Of a stretch of 64,000 nucleotides of DNA, positions 12,127 through 21,625 are shown in pieces. The notes under the pieces are model-generated. The model was not told the origin of the DNA, made no database searches, and saw only the letters and a list, made by a program, of their open reading frames with translations. Position 1 is the first letter of the stretch. Each line of letters begins with the position of its first letter. The position numbers were made by a program, and so were the translations under genes. This stretch comes from Apoda limacodes (lineage: Eukaryota; Arthropoda; Insecta; Lepidoptera; Limacodidae), in the NCBI GenBank assembly GCA_946406115.1, contig OX291561.1, forward strand, positions 7,990,273 to 8,054,272, given 5' to 3'.

Positions 12127-12460
12127 GGTATCTAAGCAACGAATGCGTCAGGTGAGGGCAGACTGGTTCGCGAGAAACATCTGACTAATAATCTTCCGAG
12201 AGAAAACAGCTGTTGTCAGGTAGCGTGCGAGAGGGAGGATAAAGCGGGCTACGTGCGAGAACGGAGAAGGTTATACACCTGGCGGACGAAACCGCGCCAA
12301 TTCTAACCTATGAACGGATCGCGTCTGTGTTACCGTGCGCGCGTTCGCCCTTGCCGAATACAACTGACGCGCCGTTTCCCGCGCATCGCACCGCGTGCCG
12401 ATTTTGGCAGTCACTTTACTCACTTTACTTGGCGCGCAAACTCAACAATGGAGCCAAGGA
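12127..12460 (-). promoter_or_regulatory. CpG-rich 5' flank of dacapo (probable promoter and 5' UTR)
   Basis: A sharp rise in CpG and GC relative to the surrounding DNA directly upstream of the dacapo ATG. An exact E2F-type site TTTCCCGC lies at 12375-12382. GGCGCG-containing E2F-like cores occur near 12290 and 12431. E2F input to a cell-cycle inhibitor is plausible but inferred. No TATA box is obvious. The 89-codon plus-strand frame at 12310-12579 is an accident of this composition. Confidence 0.5.
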
Positions 12461-12579
12461 CGCTTTTTGTTTGCCTTTGGAACACAGGTGAAGTCTTGAA
12501 GAAAGGGGAGGAATATAATATAAATAATAATAATTCCACTGTACTCAGCTATTCATGTGACATTCAAATAAATGTTTGA

Positions 12580-14779
12580 AGTTGTTAAGACGACATACTC
12601 GGTCGGTACTGGTTATATGTATTATAGTTTATCTGTGACCATTACGATGCCGTTCTTATCAAGTTTGTGATAAAACAAACGTATTCGGTTTTTATTGACT
12701 ACTGTTTAACTATCAACACATAAAAGTTGGTAACGAATACCTAAAATATTTTATTGACACAAGAAACGACGACTCTAAATTTTTTTTTTTTTTTTTTTTT
12801 CTGTTACTTAGCTACAATTTTTTATGGTATCCGTCAGCATTTACCGATATAGGTATAATAACATAGATATAACTAGTAAATTGCTTATTTATTGTTTATC
12901 CGTCTATCTGCACAATCACTGACTCTGAAAAGGATCAACCCAAAATAGACAGCATACGGTATTGACAAAATAAATCTACTTATTACCTTAAGTGACCGGC
13001 GTCGGTTGACATAAAATATTAGGTAGGTATCTAAGTGTACAAAAATCTTCACTTTACCCTGTAGCATAATCCTAAATAACACACTAATGTGTGTATGTCT
13101 GCAAGCCAAGCACCCCAAAACAACTTTTCTTCACTGGAAATTAAGATCCTAGTTGAATAGTCTTGAACTAACTCTAAAATATGTAGAAAAGATAGCAAAC
13201 ATCGTGAGATTTCCATGTAAATTTTATTCCCGGGTAGGTAGGTACTACTTTGCAATCACATATAAAAATATAAAAAATCGTCATAGTTTTCATCAAACCC
13301 AAAATTAGCCGGTAGTCTTAATTTTTTTACTTTCTAAATAATTTTGAAACCAAAGATCCAACATTTTTCTATTCAACTGGTATTCCAGTAACAATAACAT
13401 TTTTCACTTAATTTAATTCTTCCCTCTATACACAAAATACTTCTTCATGCTTTTAATAGGTATCTCTATCATTAAGAATACGGAAACATAATATATTTAA
13501 AAATTAGTCATAAATACCAATTTCGCTAAAAATTAAAATAAATTAAAGTTGTATTATAATTAAAGTTTTTTGTATTGTCTTTTGTGTTGTTTAAGCCACA
13601 ATTTATTATTTAAGTTAAGTATTTCCTTGATTAATTTACACTTCATATTATGTTTCGCTTATTTATAAAGGAACTATAAAAACAAGGTACAATCAAAAAT
13701 GTCTGTCAGGTCAGTATAATACCATTATCTTATATTTTCCTCCGTTTTTAATAAAGATTATTAAAGTGCCAGGTGCATTAGCCGAAACACGAGCGAATGA
13801 TTAGACATCATTAGGGAAAGTATCAAAAATCGTATTTATATCTTGAAACCATAATCATTCATATACATTGCTTGTTGTAAGAATTCATTTTAGTTATTTT
13901 TACTGGCTTGTCTTGTAACCATATATTAAACTTAAGATTTACAAATAAATATAAGAATAGAGTGGTAAAACATATATGTAAGGTCGACAAAAATAAAGAA
14001 ATTAGAAAATCTTTAATGAAATGTATAATAATAAGTAATAGTAAGTAAACGCATTCTAGTGATTAGGTGTGAATATGTAGATAACTTAACTTAAGATTTA
14101 TTTTAAGATTTTTTTTTTTAATTTTGCTATTTAAAATTTCAAATATATTTAACTTCATCATGGCCAAATTATATATTTAAGAATGTTTAAAGTCAGCGCA
14201 GATTAAATTCACTTTACCAACGCAGTTTTTATTTGTTTTAAATATCATTATTTTCACCACTGATGAGAATGGCAACAGAAATGTAAAATCTCTTGTCCAC
14301 TATTGATTAGTTATAAGCTGAAGGAACTTACGGAAGCAGTAAATTTTTAAAATGCTTTATCTTTGTCTCTTTCTCCAGTGATACCTAATTTACTTTGAAT
14401 ATTTTGTTTCCAGTCTAACTAATTTAATTTAATTATAAATTTGCAATTTCTTTTTATATTTAACTACAATTGCTATTAAAATATAATACTATCACTATAA
14501 TTATATATATACTCTTAACGTTAATTATTGAGTCGTCTAGAATTGCTAGTTTTGTATAATCAGACAGACATAACTTTTTATTACAAACATAAAACAATGT
14601 GTTGTAAATGTGTTTTTATTACGTATAAAATCAATAAATAAATTAAACGAATAAAAAACGAGAAGTTTATTGGGATACCTGGTAGGAAAGAAACTTAGTG
14701 ATTTACTTTTAATGCACTAATTACAGGCTTTTAACATACAAACTATCTGTTTTTATATAGTTAAGAAGCTTTAAAATTC
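12580..14779. other. Non-coding AT-rich region
   Basis: Nothing gene-like is seen. A pure T run of 21 bases lies at 12780-12800. The overlapping minus-strand frames at 12885-13255 have no start context, no splice sites and no recognisable motif. Confidence 0.55.
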
Positions 14780-15085
14780 CCAGTGTTTTTTTTACCATCT
14801 CTGCCCTTACCCGACTCGCACTTGACCTCTTTAAAATAGATATGTCCTTTCTATCCTTTTATTAATTTTCATTTTAATCGGCTCAGCAGTTGTGCTTATT
14901 CGACTCGTACATAAAAAATTTAAGTAGCCTATGTCCTTCCCCAAGGTGTAAGCCTTTATCAAATTTCATTGAGATAAGTTCCTTTCTAATTATTTATTTA
15001 ATAAGTTCCTTTATAATTAGTCGTGAAAAGTTTAAAACAGACCGACAGATATATCGACACAGATGTGAAAAAGCGTCAAAAAAGT
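14780..15085 (-). repeat. Degraded family B-like repeat
   Basis: It contains ACTCGCACTTGACC, AAGTAGCCTATGTCCTT and AATTTCATTGAGATAAG in the same order as 57990-58200 (CGACTCGCGCTTGCC, AAGTAGCC, ATTTCATCTTAA) and ends with a CAGACCGACAG block like the ACAGACAGAC of that copy. Identity is lower than among the three good copies. Confidence 0.45.
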
Positions 15086-15274
15086 CAAGAAACAGAAATA
15101 TTCTTTTTAAAAAAATTTAGAAGAAATAATAAAAAGTGTGTGTGTCAGCTCTAGTCACAGGCAATGATCTAAATTTTTAATGTGCCATAAGGAACTTCGT
15201 TTTAATATTTCTAGACATAACACACAAAACCATCTAGTCATAAACTAAACAAAGCTTGTACCTATTATGGAAAT

Positions 15275-15425
15275 CAGAAAATGGATACGAATACTTTTAT
15301 AATAAATGCCTATATAGAAAACACCCAGACTCGAGGTAACACAAATGTTCATCACATATTTGTTTGTCCTGTGCGGCAATTGAACCCGCTCCCCTTGGAT
15401 CCGCAGGCAGCAGTAACGCTACTAA
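15275..15425 (-). mobile_element. tRNA-derived SINE copy (degraded, minus strand)
   Basis: Read on the minus strand it has a B-box-like GGTTCAATTGCC, then ACAAATATGTGATGAACAT, TCTGGGTG and TATTCGTATCCATTTT. This is the same order as in the good SINE copies at 46259-46525 (plus) and 41692-41928 (minus). The 67-codon plus and 63-codon minus frames here are SINE noise. Confidence 0.55.
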
Positions 15426-15718
15426 TAAAAACAGTGACTCTGTTGGTGTTGGTTGATTCATGTTATTTATTTTATTTTTACTAATCATAATATTTGTCCT
15501 ACAAAGAATAAAATAATGGTCACCGCACTATTTTATTAAGAGGTTTAAGAATTTCAAAATATTTTTATTATAATTACAAACAGGGTGCCAGCCAAAGCAC
15601 CGCGAGTTTTTGGCTGTATAGCAAAAACGAGTTGCGGTTTAGCATTATTGTTTAAAAATGTGTTGCACGCACTTAAAGGTTATATTGCTGGAGTGGCAAA
15701 ATTTTTGTAACACAAGAT

Positions 15719-15878
15719 TTTTTTTTTTTTGAACTGACTATGCAGTTGGCTGTTGCAGCCATTACTGCTTCACCAGGCTTTTTGGGGCAAGACTCTGAAG
15801 GAGCCTCAGCCCATATAGCGCCCAACGCTCAAGGGCTCCCCACGGGGGATGCCTCGGCTTGGGTTGTCGTTCTCGGGG
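15719..15878 (-). mobile_element. Jockey-like LINE, 3' end fragment (family J)
   Basis: A T-run at 15719-15730 (a poly-A tail on the minus strand) is followed by about 150 bp nearly identical to 29289-29440 (AACTGAC.ATGCAGTTGG, GGCTGTTGCAGCCATTAC, GCTTTTTGGGGC). The minus-strand orientation and truncation after about 150 bp fit target-primed reverse transcription. The homologous segment at 54190-54270 is on the plus strand behind a LINE reverse-transcriptase remnant, which shows this is the 3' UTR of that LINE. Confidence 0.75.
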
Positions 15879-15936
15879 GGTACAAGATACAAATATTTGC
15901 GGCGTTTTATTTTTCTGTAACATGTTTTAATAGCAG

Positions 15937-16165
15937 TCAGAAATTGTCTAAAAAAGCCGTTTTTGCTGCGCATGAAGGTGTCTTGGTTCCAGCACTGATG
16001 AATGGAAGTGAATGTTGGGTATGGTAAGCATGAAAGTAGAATTAATGCTGTGGAAATAAGAGCAAAGAGAAGTATGTGCGGCTTAGAAATAGTGTGATAT
16101 GGAATCGTTGTGGTTTGGACATGATAATAGGATGGATGAAAGAGATGCACGAGACAAATTTATGA
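15937..16165 (+). pseudogene. LINE reverse-transcriptase C-terminal fragment (decayed)
   Basis: Translated blocks in shifting frames read SKKAVFAAHEGVLVPALM, NGSECWVW, then KHESRINAVEIRAKRSMCG and ERDARDKF. They resemble the LVPTLMYGSESWVW...SRINAVEMRSLRSMCGV region that follows the RT domain of a common arthropod LINE group (from memory). Stops and frameshifts break it. It abuts the minus-strand family J tail. Confidence 0.6.
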
Positions 16166-16229
16166 GTCGAAAGTATTCGAAAGAGTCGCGAGATTTCGAT
16201 ATATAATTAAAAATCAAGGTTTAATGTAA

Positions 16230-16322
16230 ATAAAGGTCACGTGTCCTGACGCGAGTTTAACATTTTTTACCCGTCACAAAAAAGTGCACAACGCCGCTAA
16301 AGATGTTTTCACTTCAAAATCT
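16230..16322 (-). repeat. Repeat E, copy 1
   Basis: The reverse complement matches 31407-31500 closely: TTTTGAAGTGAAAAC, CTTTAGCGGCGTTGTGCAC, GGTAAAAAATG and AACTCGCGTCAGG. The two copies lie in opposite orientation 15 kb apart. Class unknown. Confidence 0.6.
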
Positions 16323-16465
16323 GTTTATTTAATACGAGTAATTCACTTTTTTCACACATCAATCTTATGAATGTAGGTAGGTATCTATATGTTTTTAGTG
16401 ACTCTGAGGAAAACCGATATATGATAAGATGATAACGCATTTGAGTGTCATCCGTTTTTTTTTTA

Positions 16466-16622
16466 ATATAACTAAGGTGGCAAACAAGCTTATGCCGCAG
16501 TGTATGGATGCTTGCAACACCTGGGGTACCACCCAACAGGGTTGCCAACCCTTCAAAAATTTAATAACTTCTTTTTTGAAGAACCCCATACTGTAATCCT
16601 TAGAGAAAGAAAACATCCTAAA
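16466..16622 (-). mobile_element. LINE family F, 3' fragment (minus strand)
   Basis: Begins after a T-rich run at 16456-16465 with GGTGGCAAACAAGCTT and continues through TGGATGCTTGCAACACC, GGTTGCC.ACCCTTCA and AATAACTTC. This is the reverse complement of the end of the plus-strand copies at 34494-35049 and 40055-40580. It is 5'-truncated. Confidence 0.7.
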
Positions 16623-16956
16623 TGACAACGAAAATCTTAATTACAGTAATATTAATATTTATTTATTTATTTGTTTGTTTTCTGCTTGCTTACTTGCTTG
16701 TTTGTTTGTTTATTTATTACAAGACAACAAACGGTCGTTACAGATATGTAATAATCCATTACAATTTAGAACATTGATATAGACCTATGGTGTCGTTACC
16801 ATATTATGTATCAAAAATATAAGAACTATAAATATACCTATATGATTACGACAATAAAGTTGAGCACAAGGCGAGATGCACTTTGTGTTTTAGATATGAA
16901 AAATTATTTTTTATATATATTTGGTAAAAAATCAAAGTATAAATAATATATTTTTG

Positions 16957-16997
16957 GACATTACACACAGCGCCTTCTGGCCCCAAAGTAAGCAAAA
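16957..16997 (-). repeat. SINE 3' end fragment
   Basis: TTACACACAGCGCC, TCTGGCCCCAAAGTAAGC is the reverse complement of the 3' end of the SINE at 46470-46515. Only the tail part is present. Confidence 0.55.
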
Positions 16998-18427
16998 TCA
17001 ATTTGGTAATTAATGAGTAATTTTAAGAAATACATTGATTTTGTAGCATTTATTAATTTAAAATTTGATGTGGTTTAATTGATGCTAAAATGTCAGCAAA
17101 ATGAAAATTGAGCATCGAGAGCTACCCTATTTGCATTTCGAGTCAGTAGCGGGACCAGACTAATTCATCGTACCAATAAACCAACAGCATAACCCACCCA
17201 CCGGACAGCTACCGGAACTGTTATTAATTTCATCGAAAACAATAACTTCCCCGGGGCGCAAATAAATGATTACGTAGCAGAAATAATGATTACGTAGCAG
17301 AAATTATTAATTGAAAAATGCAAACCAATACTTTGGGTCGCGGACCGTGAAATTGGGGGCCAATACAATTGCGCCTTTTCATAAGCAATCAAAGCAATAT
17401 GGCGCTGAATTATTGGTTAATGATATGTGGAGGAAATTACCTACGTGGAATGACATTTTGTTTTTAGAAATGGGTTTGTAATGTTTGGCACGCGATGATT
17501 TGTATTGTGGTTCTATACCAAAAGCGTGCCAATCAAATGGGGACCTGTTATTACTAAACCTACGCCCCCTTCTGTCTGTCTTTTACAGAGCTGTAATATT
17601 TTTCAACTAAAAGGTAACCTGATGGAATTCCACAGAAAAGGTGACACTATGGCCTCTGTGGCAGATAATATAAAACCAGATAATATCAAACTTTTAACTT
17701 AGGCGGTTCCTTTTCTATATAAGAATTATTTTTTACTGCATGAGTCCGACTCGCAATTCTTTCATTTTATCAGAGATACCGAGTAAGTTTTTTATTAGCT
17801 TTTCTCAGAATCAGACTATTACTCCAGCCTGCAAATTCTGTTAAACCATGTCACGTCAGACACTAGTTCTCTCCACGTTTACCAAAATAGCCATATTTTG
17901 TGATTGTTTCTTAGGGTTGATGTCCCATTTCCAGGTGTGTCGTAGGGTTTATTGGATGTTAAGTTAATTATATGCACTTTCTTAATTTTTGATTTTAGGG
18001 AAATCTAAATCCATTCCTTCGGAAATCCCGATCGGGGTATAAAGTGTTATATGTATACTAGCTTTCCGCCCGCGGCTTCGCTCGCATGAACTTTAATCTT
18101 TGTACAGTTTTTTATTTAACAAAACGTACATACCCTTTATTGTCACCTTCTCAAGGTTTAAAATTCAAAACTTTCCTTATAAAATGATGGTTACAACATA
18201 AAATTAAACCGTACTCTTTATTACTTTATTATTTTTATCCTTAGCGATTTAAGATGGGCGATGAAAAATGCTGCCAGTCTATGAAAATTTTCCTTTTTAT
18301 TTCTGTATTTAATACATGCATACGTACACAACATCACGCGTGTTTCCCAGAGGGGTAGGCAGAGACCAAAGACTGCCACTTGCTACGTTCCTGGCATACC
18401 TCTCTTGCCTCATCTATACGCATCAAT
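16998..18427. other. Non-coding stretch
   Basis: No exon-like sequence. A 20-bp local duplication (ATGATTACGTAGCAGAAAT) lies near 17265-17305. TTTCCCAGAGGGGTAGGCAG near 18345 is a phrase I recall from many lepidopteran repeats, but no second copy is in the window. Confidence 0.45.
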
Positions 18428-18755
18428 GCTATGTATTTAATGCAATAAAAAATCTGGAAGTGACCATTGTTTCAACACTTGTCCAAATTTTATAGCGTGT
18501 ATAGCATTTGCTTTTGATGAAAGTTGGTTAAATAATAATAGCTTGTTATCTAGTGCATTGACTTTAAGTTGTAGCAAAAAGTCGAAAAATGTGAACATGT
18601 GTTACAAAACAGTAAAAACGTTAAATTCCATAAAAATAAATTTAATTTTCAAGGCGTTATTATGGCATAAATTACTTAAGAAGTAAAAAATACAAATATA
18701 TCTTATAGTAATGTATAAGACATTGTGTAATGATTTTAAGTTCATTTACATGCAC
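18428..18755 (+). mobile_element. Dispersed repeat, family A (copy 1)
   Basis: Matches 43668-44010 in order and orientation: TGGAAGTGA.CA.TGTTTCAACACTTGT, AGCGTGTAT.GCATT, TGAAAGT.GGTTAAATAAT, GTAAAAACGTTAAATT and GACATTGTGTA.TGATTTT. A third truncated copy of the first part lies on the minus strand at 58284-58330. No coding frame survives. It ends some 80 bp before the DIRS-like remnant. Confidence 0.7.
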
Positions 18756-18836
18756 AACTTTAGTATTACAGAAATAAACTTTCTGGCCTATATTGCCCTC
18801 TTACGCATTGAATTTTAAAAACCCCAAAAAAAAATT

Positions 18837-19320
18837 ATGGGAATATTCAAAGAGGCGGAAGAAAGTCCCAGCTACCTCTCAACCTTCTTTTTAGTGCCGA
18901 AACCGGACGGTGCTTTCCGTCCTATATTCAATCTGAAGCAGCTGAACAGATTCGTGATGACAAAACCATTCCAACCGTTGTCACTTCCGGGTACCCACTT
19001 TCTTACAACACAAAGATTGGATGGCAAAATTAGACCTGAGCCAAGCATATTTTCATCTCCTGATAGCCCAACAACGTCGAAGATTTCTGAGGCTGAATTA
19101 CCATCAGATAAGTCCTTGTCGGAGTCGAAGTGCCTATCGCTACGCAGGGCCATTCAACGGCAGCTGGTAAAAGGCAAGTGGTCTCTGAAGCAGTACCAGA
19201 CGCTAATGGGGCGACTGAACTTTGCCATCTTTGTGAGTCGAAGGGGTCGGCTTCACTGTCGAACACTGCGATACTTCAGTCGACAGCTACAAAAGTGCCA
19301 CCCTTACCGTTAAGTTTCTA
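18837..19320 (+). pseudogene. DIRS-like reverse transcriptase remnant
   Basis: The first frame holds the RT fingers block STFFLVPKPDGAFRPIFN, LKQLNRFV. A frameshift then leads to [13 protein letters not shown], the motif A region carrying one catalytic Asp. The sequence next jumps to the post-RT segment SLKQYQTLMGRLNFA, so the YxDD region between them is missing. At least one frameshift and this internal deletion show the enzyme is dead. Confidence 0.8.
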
Positions 19321-19465
19321 TCCCACAACTATTTCGCTCAGAGATGGATTGGTGGTGCAAGGCGTGGGAGAATCAACGCCGATCCACGTGAGCACGGTAA
19401 CCAACTTGCTGACGCCGGACGCGTCGGATAATGGTTGAGGTGCACAACTAGACGACAAAAATATC

Positions 19466-20083
19466 ATGGGATCTAAGACAAAGAAACAATTGACATGGCA
19501 CGCAAACAAGAAAGAAATGTATGCCGTGTATGCAGCGATACTGAACGAACAACACCAACTTCAAAATGCGCACATACTGCTCCAAACAGTAAATCGGACA
19601 GAAGTGGCATACATAAACAAAGAAGGAGGCACAAAGTCCAAGAAACTATTACAGCAAACTCGACAGCTTCTTGCCCTTTTAGACAAACTGAATGTACACC
19701 TCCTGGCTCAATACTTTCCAGGCAGGTTCAATTCAGAGATGGATGCTCTCTCTCGCAAGAAGACATGCCCCGAGTGGCATCTGGCAGCATCAGCAACATC
19801 GATTATTTTTCAGATGTGGGGAACACCGGAGATGGATCTCTTCGCAACAAAGACGGCCCACGTAGTACCGAGATATGTGTCGATGAAAATACAGGACCGG
19901 CAGGCGCAGCACATCAACGCATTTTGTCACCAGTGGCACTACGAACTAGCGTGGCTGTTTCCACCGCCGAACCTTATCCCAAGAGTACTTTGTCATTTGA
20001 ATCAAGCCAGCGGTCAGTATATTCTGATTGCACCGAAATGGAACCGAGTATTTTGGAGAGCAGATGTATAATCTAAACGCTGA
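19466..20083 (+). pseudogene. DIRS-like RNase H region remnant
   Basis: An open frame of about 200 codons has TWHANKKEMYAVYAAI (RNase H Glu-containing helix), then VAYINKEGGTKSKKL, the ADALSRK-like MDALSRKK and a C-terminal tail with EMDLFATKTAHVVPRYVS. This arrangement follows the RNase H of DIRS elements. The upstream frame (19130-19438) carries the preceding linker in another phase, so the polyprotein is broken by frameshift. A 193-codon overlapping frame at 19495-20076 is a shadow. Confidence 0.75.
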
Positions 20084-21132
20084 GCAGGTAGCACGCTATA
20101 TTTCATATTTACACTGTAATATTGGTCTAGCTTACAGAACTAGTTTAGTACATAAGTCCGTAATTTCAACATTCAGTAATTTATATACTAATGTAGAATT
20201 GTCGTCAAATTTATTTGTAAAACTTTTTGGCAAACAAGCTTACGGCCCGCCTGATGGTAAGCGGTCACCGTTGCCTATGGACGCTTGCAACACCAGGGGT
20301 ATCACTTGCGCGTTGCCGACCCTTCAGAAATCTAATAACTTCTTTCTTGAAGAACTCCATACTGTAGTCCTTGCAGAAAACCTTGGCAGGGAGCTCATTC
20401 CACAACTTAAGCGTTCGCGGGAGGAAGTTTCTCTGAAACCGCACTGTAACATAAACATATACTAAAAGCTATATCACTTGCAACTAACAGCCAGTAAAAC
20501 CACCCATTTGGAATCCTAGACATGTGTTACAATATACGAGTACATATAGTTACAATGACAATAATCTTTATCAAGTTTCGAGACACACAGCCACATTGCT
20601 TCTGTTGGCCTCAGGTCGCAGGGTACATGATCTGACTTTATTGCGTACTGACAAAGACAGTTTGATACACGATGATCATTCTACAGTGTTGGCCAGTATT
20701 CGGTTCTAAAACAGACACTTTTAATCATCGTCATTCCGGATAGAGGCTTAAAGAACACCCTGATAAACAATTAAATCTTGTATTCTGGATCAGGCAATTG
20801 TTAAAGTTATCTTTAAATCGTAGAAAAAATAATAATCACTTATTTATGACAGTCAGGGGGGACATAAAACCTGCATCTTTAACGGTGATTGGAGGTTGGA
20901 TAAAGTCGATTTTAAGAGATGCCGGTATTGAAGCATCTCCAGGCTCGGTACGATCAGCAGTGGCTTCCCTAAATTGGACATAAAATTTCCCTATAGACCA
21001 AATTCTATCTACTGGTAATTGGAAAATGCTACATACCTTTCAAAATTACTATCAAAGAGAATTAAAAGATCATGGTACACTTGATCCTAAGAAATCAGTG
21101 TCATTATCAAATTATTTTGACCCTGTTCGGTA
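20065..21132 (+). pseudogene. DIRS-like tyrosine recombinase remnant, split by a LINE
   Basis: The N-terminal part reads EQVARYISYLHCNIGLAY up to FVK at about 20220. After the 20224-20448 insertion it resumes HILKAISLATNSQ, then PVKPPIWNPRHVLQY one frame later. The catalytic core follows: LLLLASGRRVHDLTLLR has the first Arg; then PGSVRSAVAS near 20940-20970 corresponds to the HxxR box; GNWKMLHTFQNYYQRE at about 21016-21063 holds the nucleophilic Tyr. Several stops and frameshifts separate the pieces. Confidence 0.8.
20224..20448 (-). mobile_element. LINE family F fragment nested in the DIRS recombinase
   Basis: Five Ts then GGCAAACAAGCTTACGG and, on through the sequence, the reverse complement of the last 220 bp of the family F copies at 34494-35049 and 40055-40580. 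The flanks AAAAC (20219-20223) and AAAC (around 20453-20456) could be a short target duplication. The insertion postdates the DIRS element and is 5'-truncated. Confidence 0.8.
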
Positions 21133-21311
21133 AATGATTTATGTATTAAAATTAATAAATTATAACAATATTTCTAATAACGTTTTGATTAATAATAATT
21201 ATAGCATGTGTCCTATGTACTAGTTACTAATTACATTACGGAAATTAAACACATTATAGCGTCAAAGCCAAAAATCTTATTTTATTAGCCCCAGGTGATA
21301 ACAAACACATC

Positions 21312-21625
21312 ACTCAAGATGAATTCCGGATATCGATACAAAACAAATAATAGAGTTTTATCATAAATTAAAACTTACCTATTATTTTTTAATCGATATC
21401 CGGAATCCAGGCAAGGGCTACCTGGTGCATCATGAGTACTAAAATGACAAGACATCACCCGGTGCTCAAGCAAGTAAGTTGTACCAAACCTAGTACAAAG
21501 GGAGCCACAATCGGAGAGGGGAACCGGAAACGCTGACTTTATGTTAAGACAGAAAGATAGGTGCTTGACTCAAGATGGATTCTGGATATCGATTAAAAAA
21601 TAATAGTTAAGTTTAAATTAATGGT
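21312..21625. repeat. Three-copy inverted and direct repeat cluster right of the DIRS remnant
   Basis: A block around GGATATCGAT occurs three times. It is on the plus strand at 21314-21350 (AAGATGAATTCCGGATATCG), on the minus strand at 21361-21408, and on the plus strand again at 21570-21625 (AAGATGGATTCTGGATATCG). The minus copy and the last copy match over about 48 bp, including TATCGATTAAAAAATAATAG. Position suggests DIRS terminal or internal complementary repeats, but a small independent MITE is equally possible. Confidence 0.65.

Larger units (their letters stand above)
18837..21132 (+). mobile_element. Degenerate DIRS-like (tyrosine-recombinase) retrotransposon
   Basis: Three domains occur in order on one strand: a truncated reverse transcriptase (18837-19320), RNase H (19466-20083) and a tyrosine recombinase (20065-21132). 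That order, with a tyrosine recombinase instead of a DDE integrase, defines DIRS-order elements. Frameshifts, stops and a deletion that removes the RT catalytic core make it inactive. A family F LINE is inserted in the recombinase at 20224-20448. No left terminal repeat is visible; a repeat cluster follows the right side at 21312-21625. Confidence 0.85.

Noticed and set aside
12310..12579. 89-codon plus-strand ORF upstream of dacapo
   Set aside because: Lies in the CpG-rich dacapo promoter, ends in low-complexity sequence and has no domain.
19495..20076. 193-codon plus-strand ORF over the RNase H region
   Set aside because: Shadow of the RNase H frame; it lacks any family motif.
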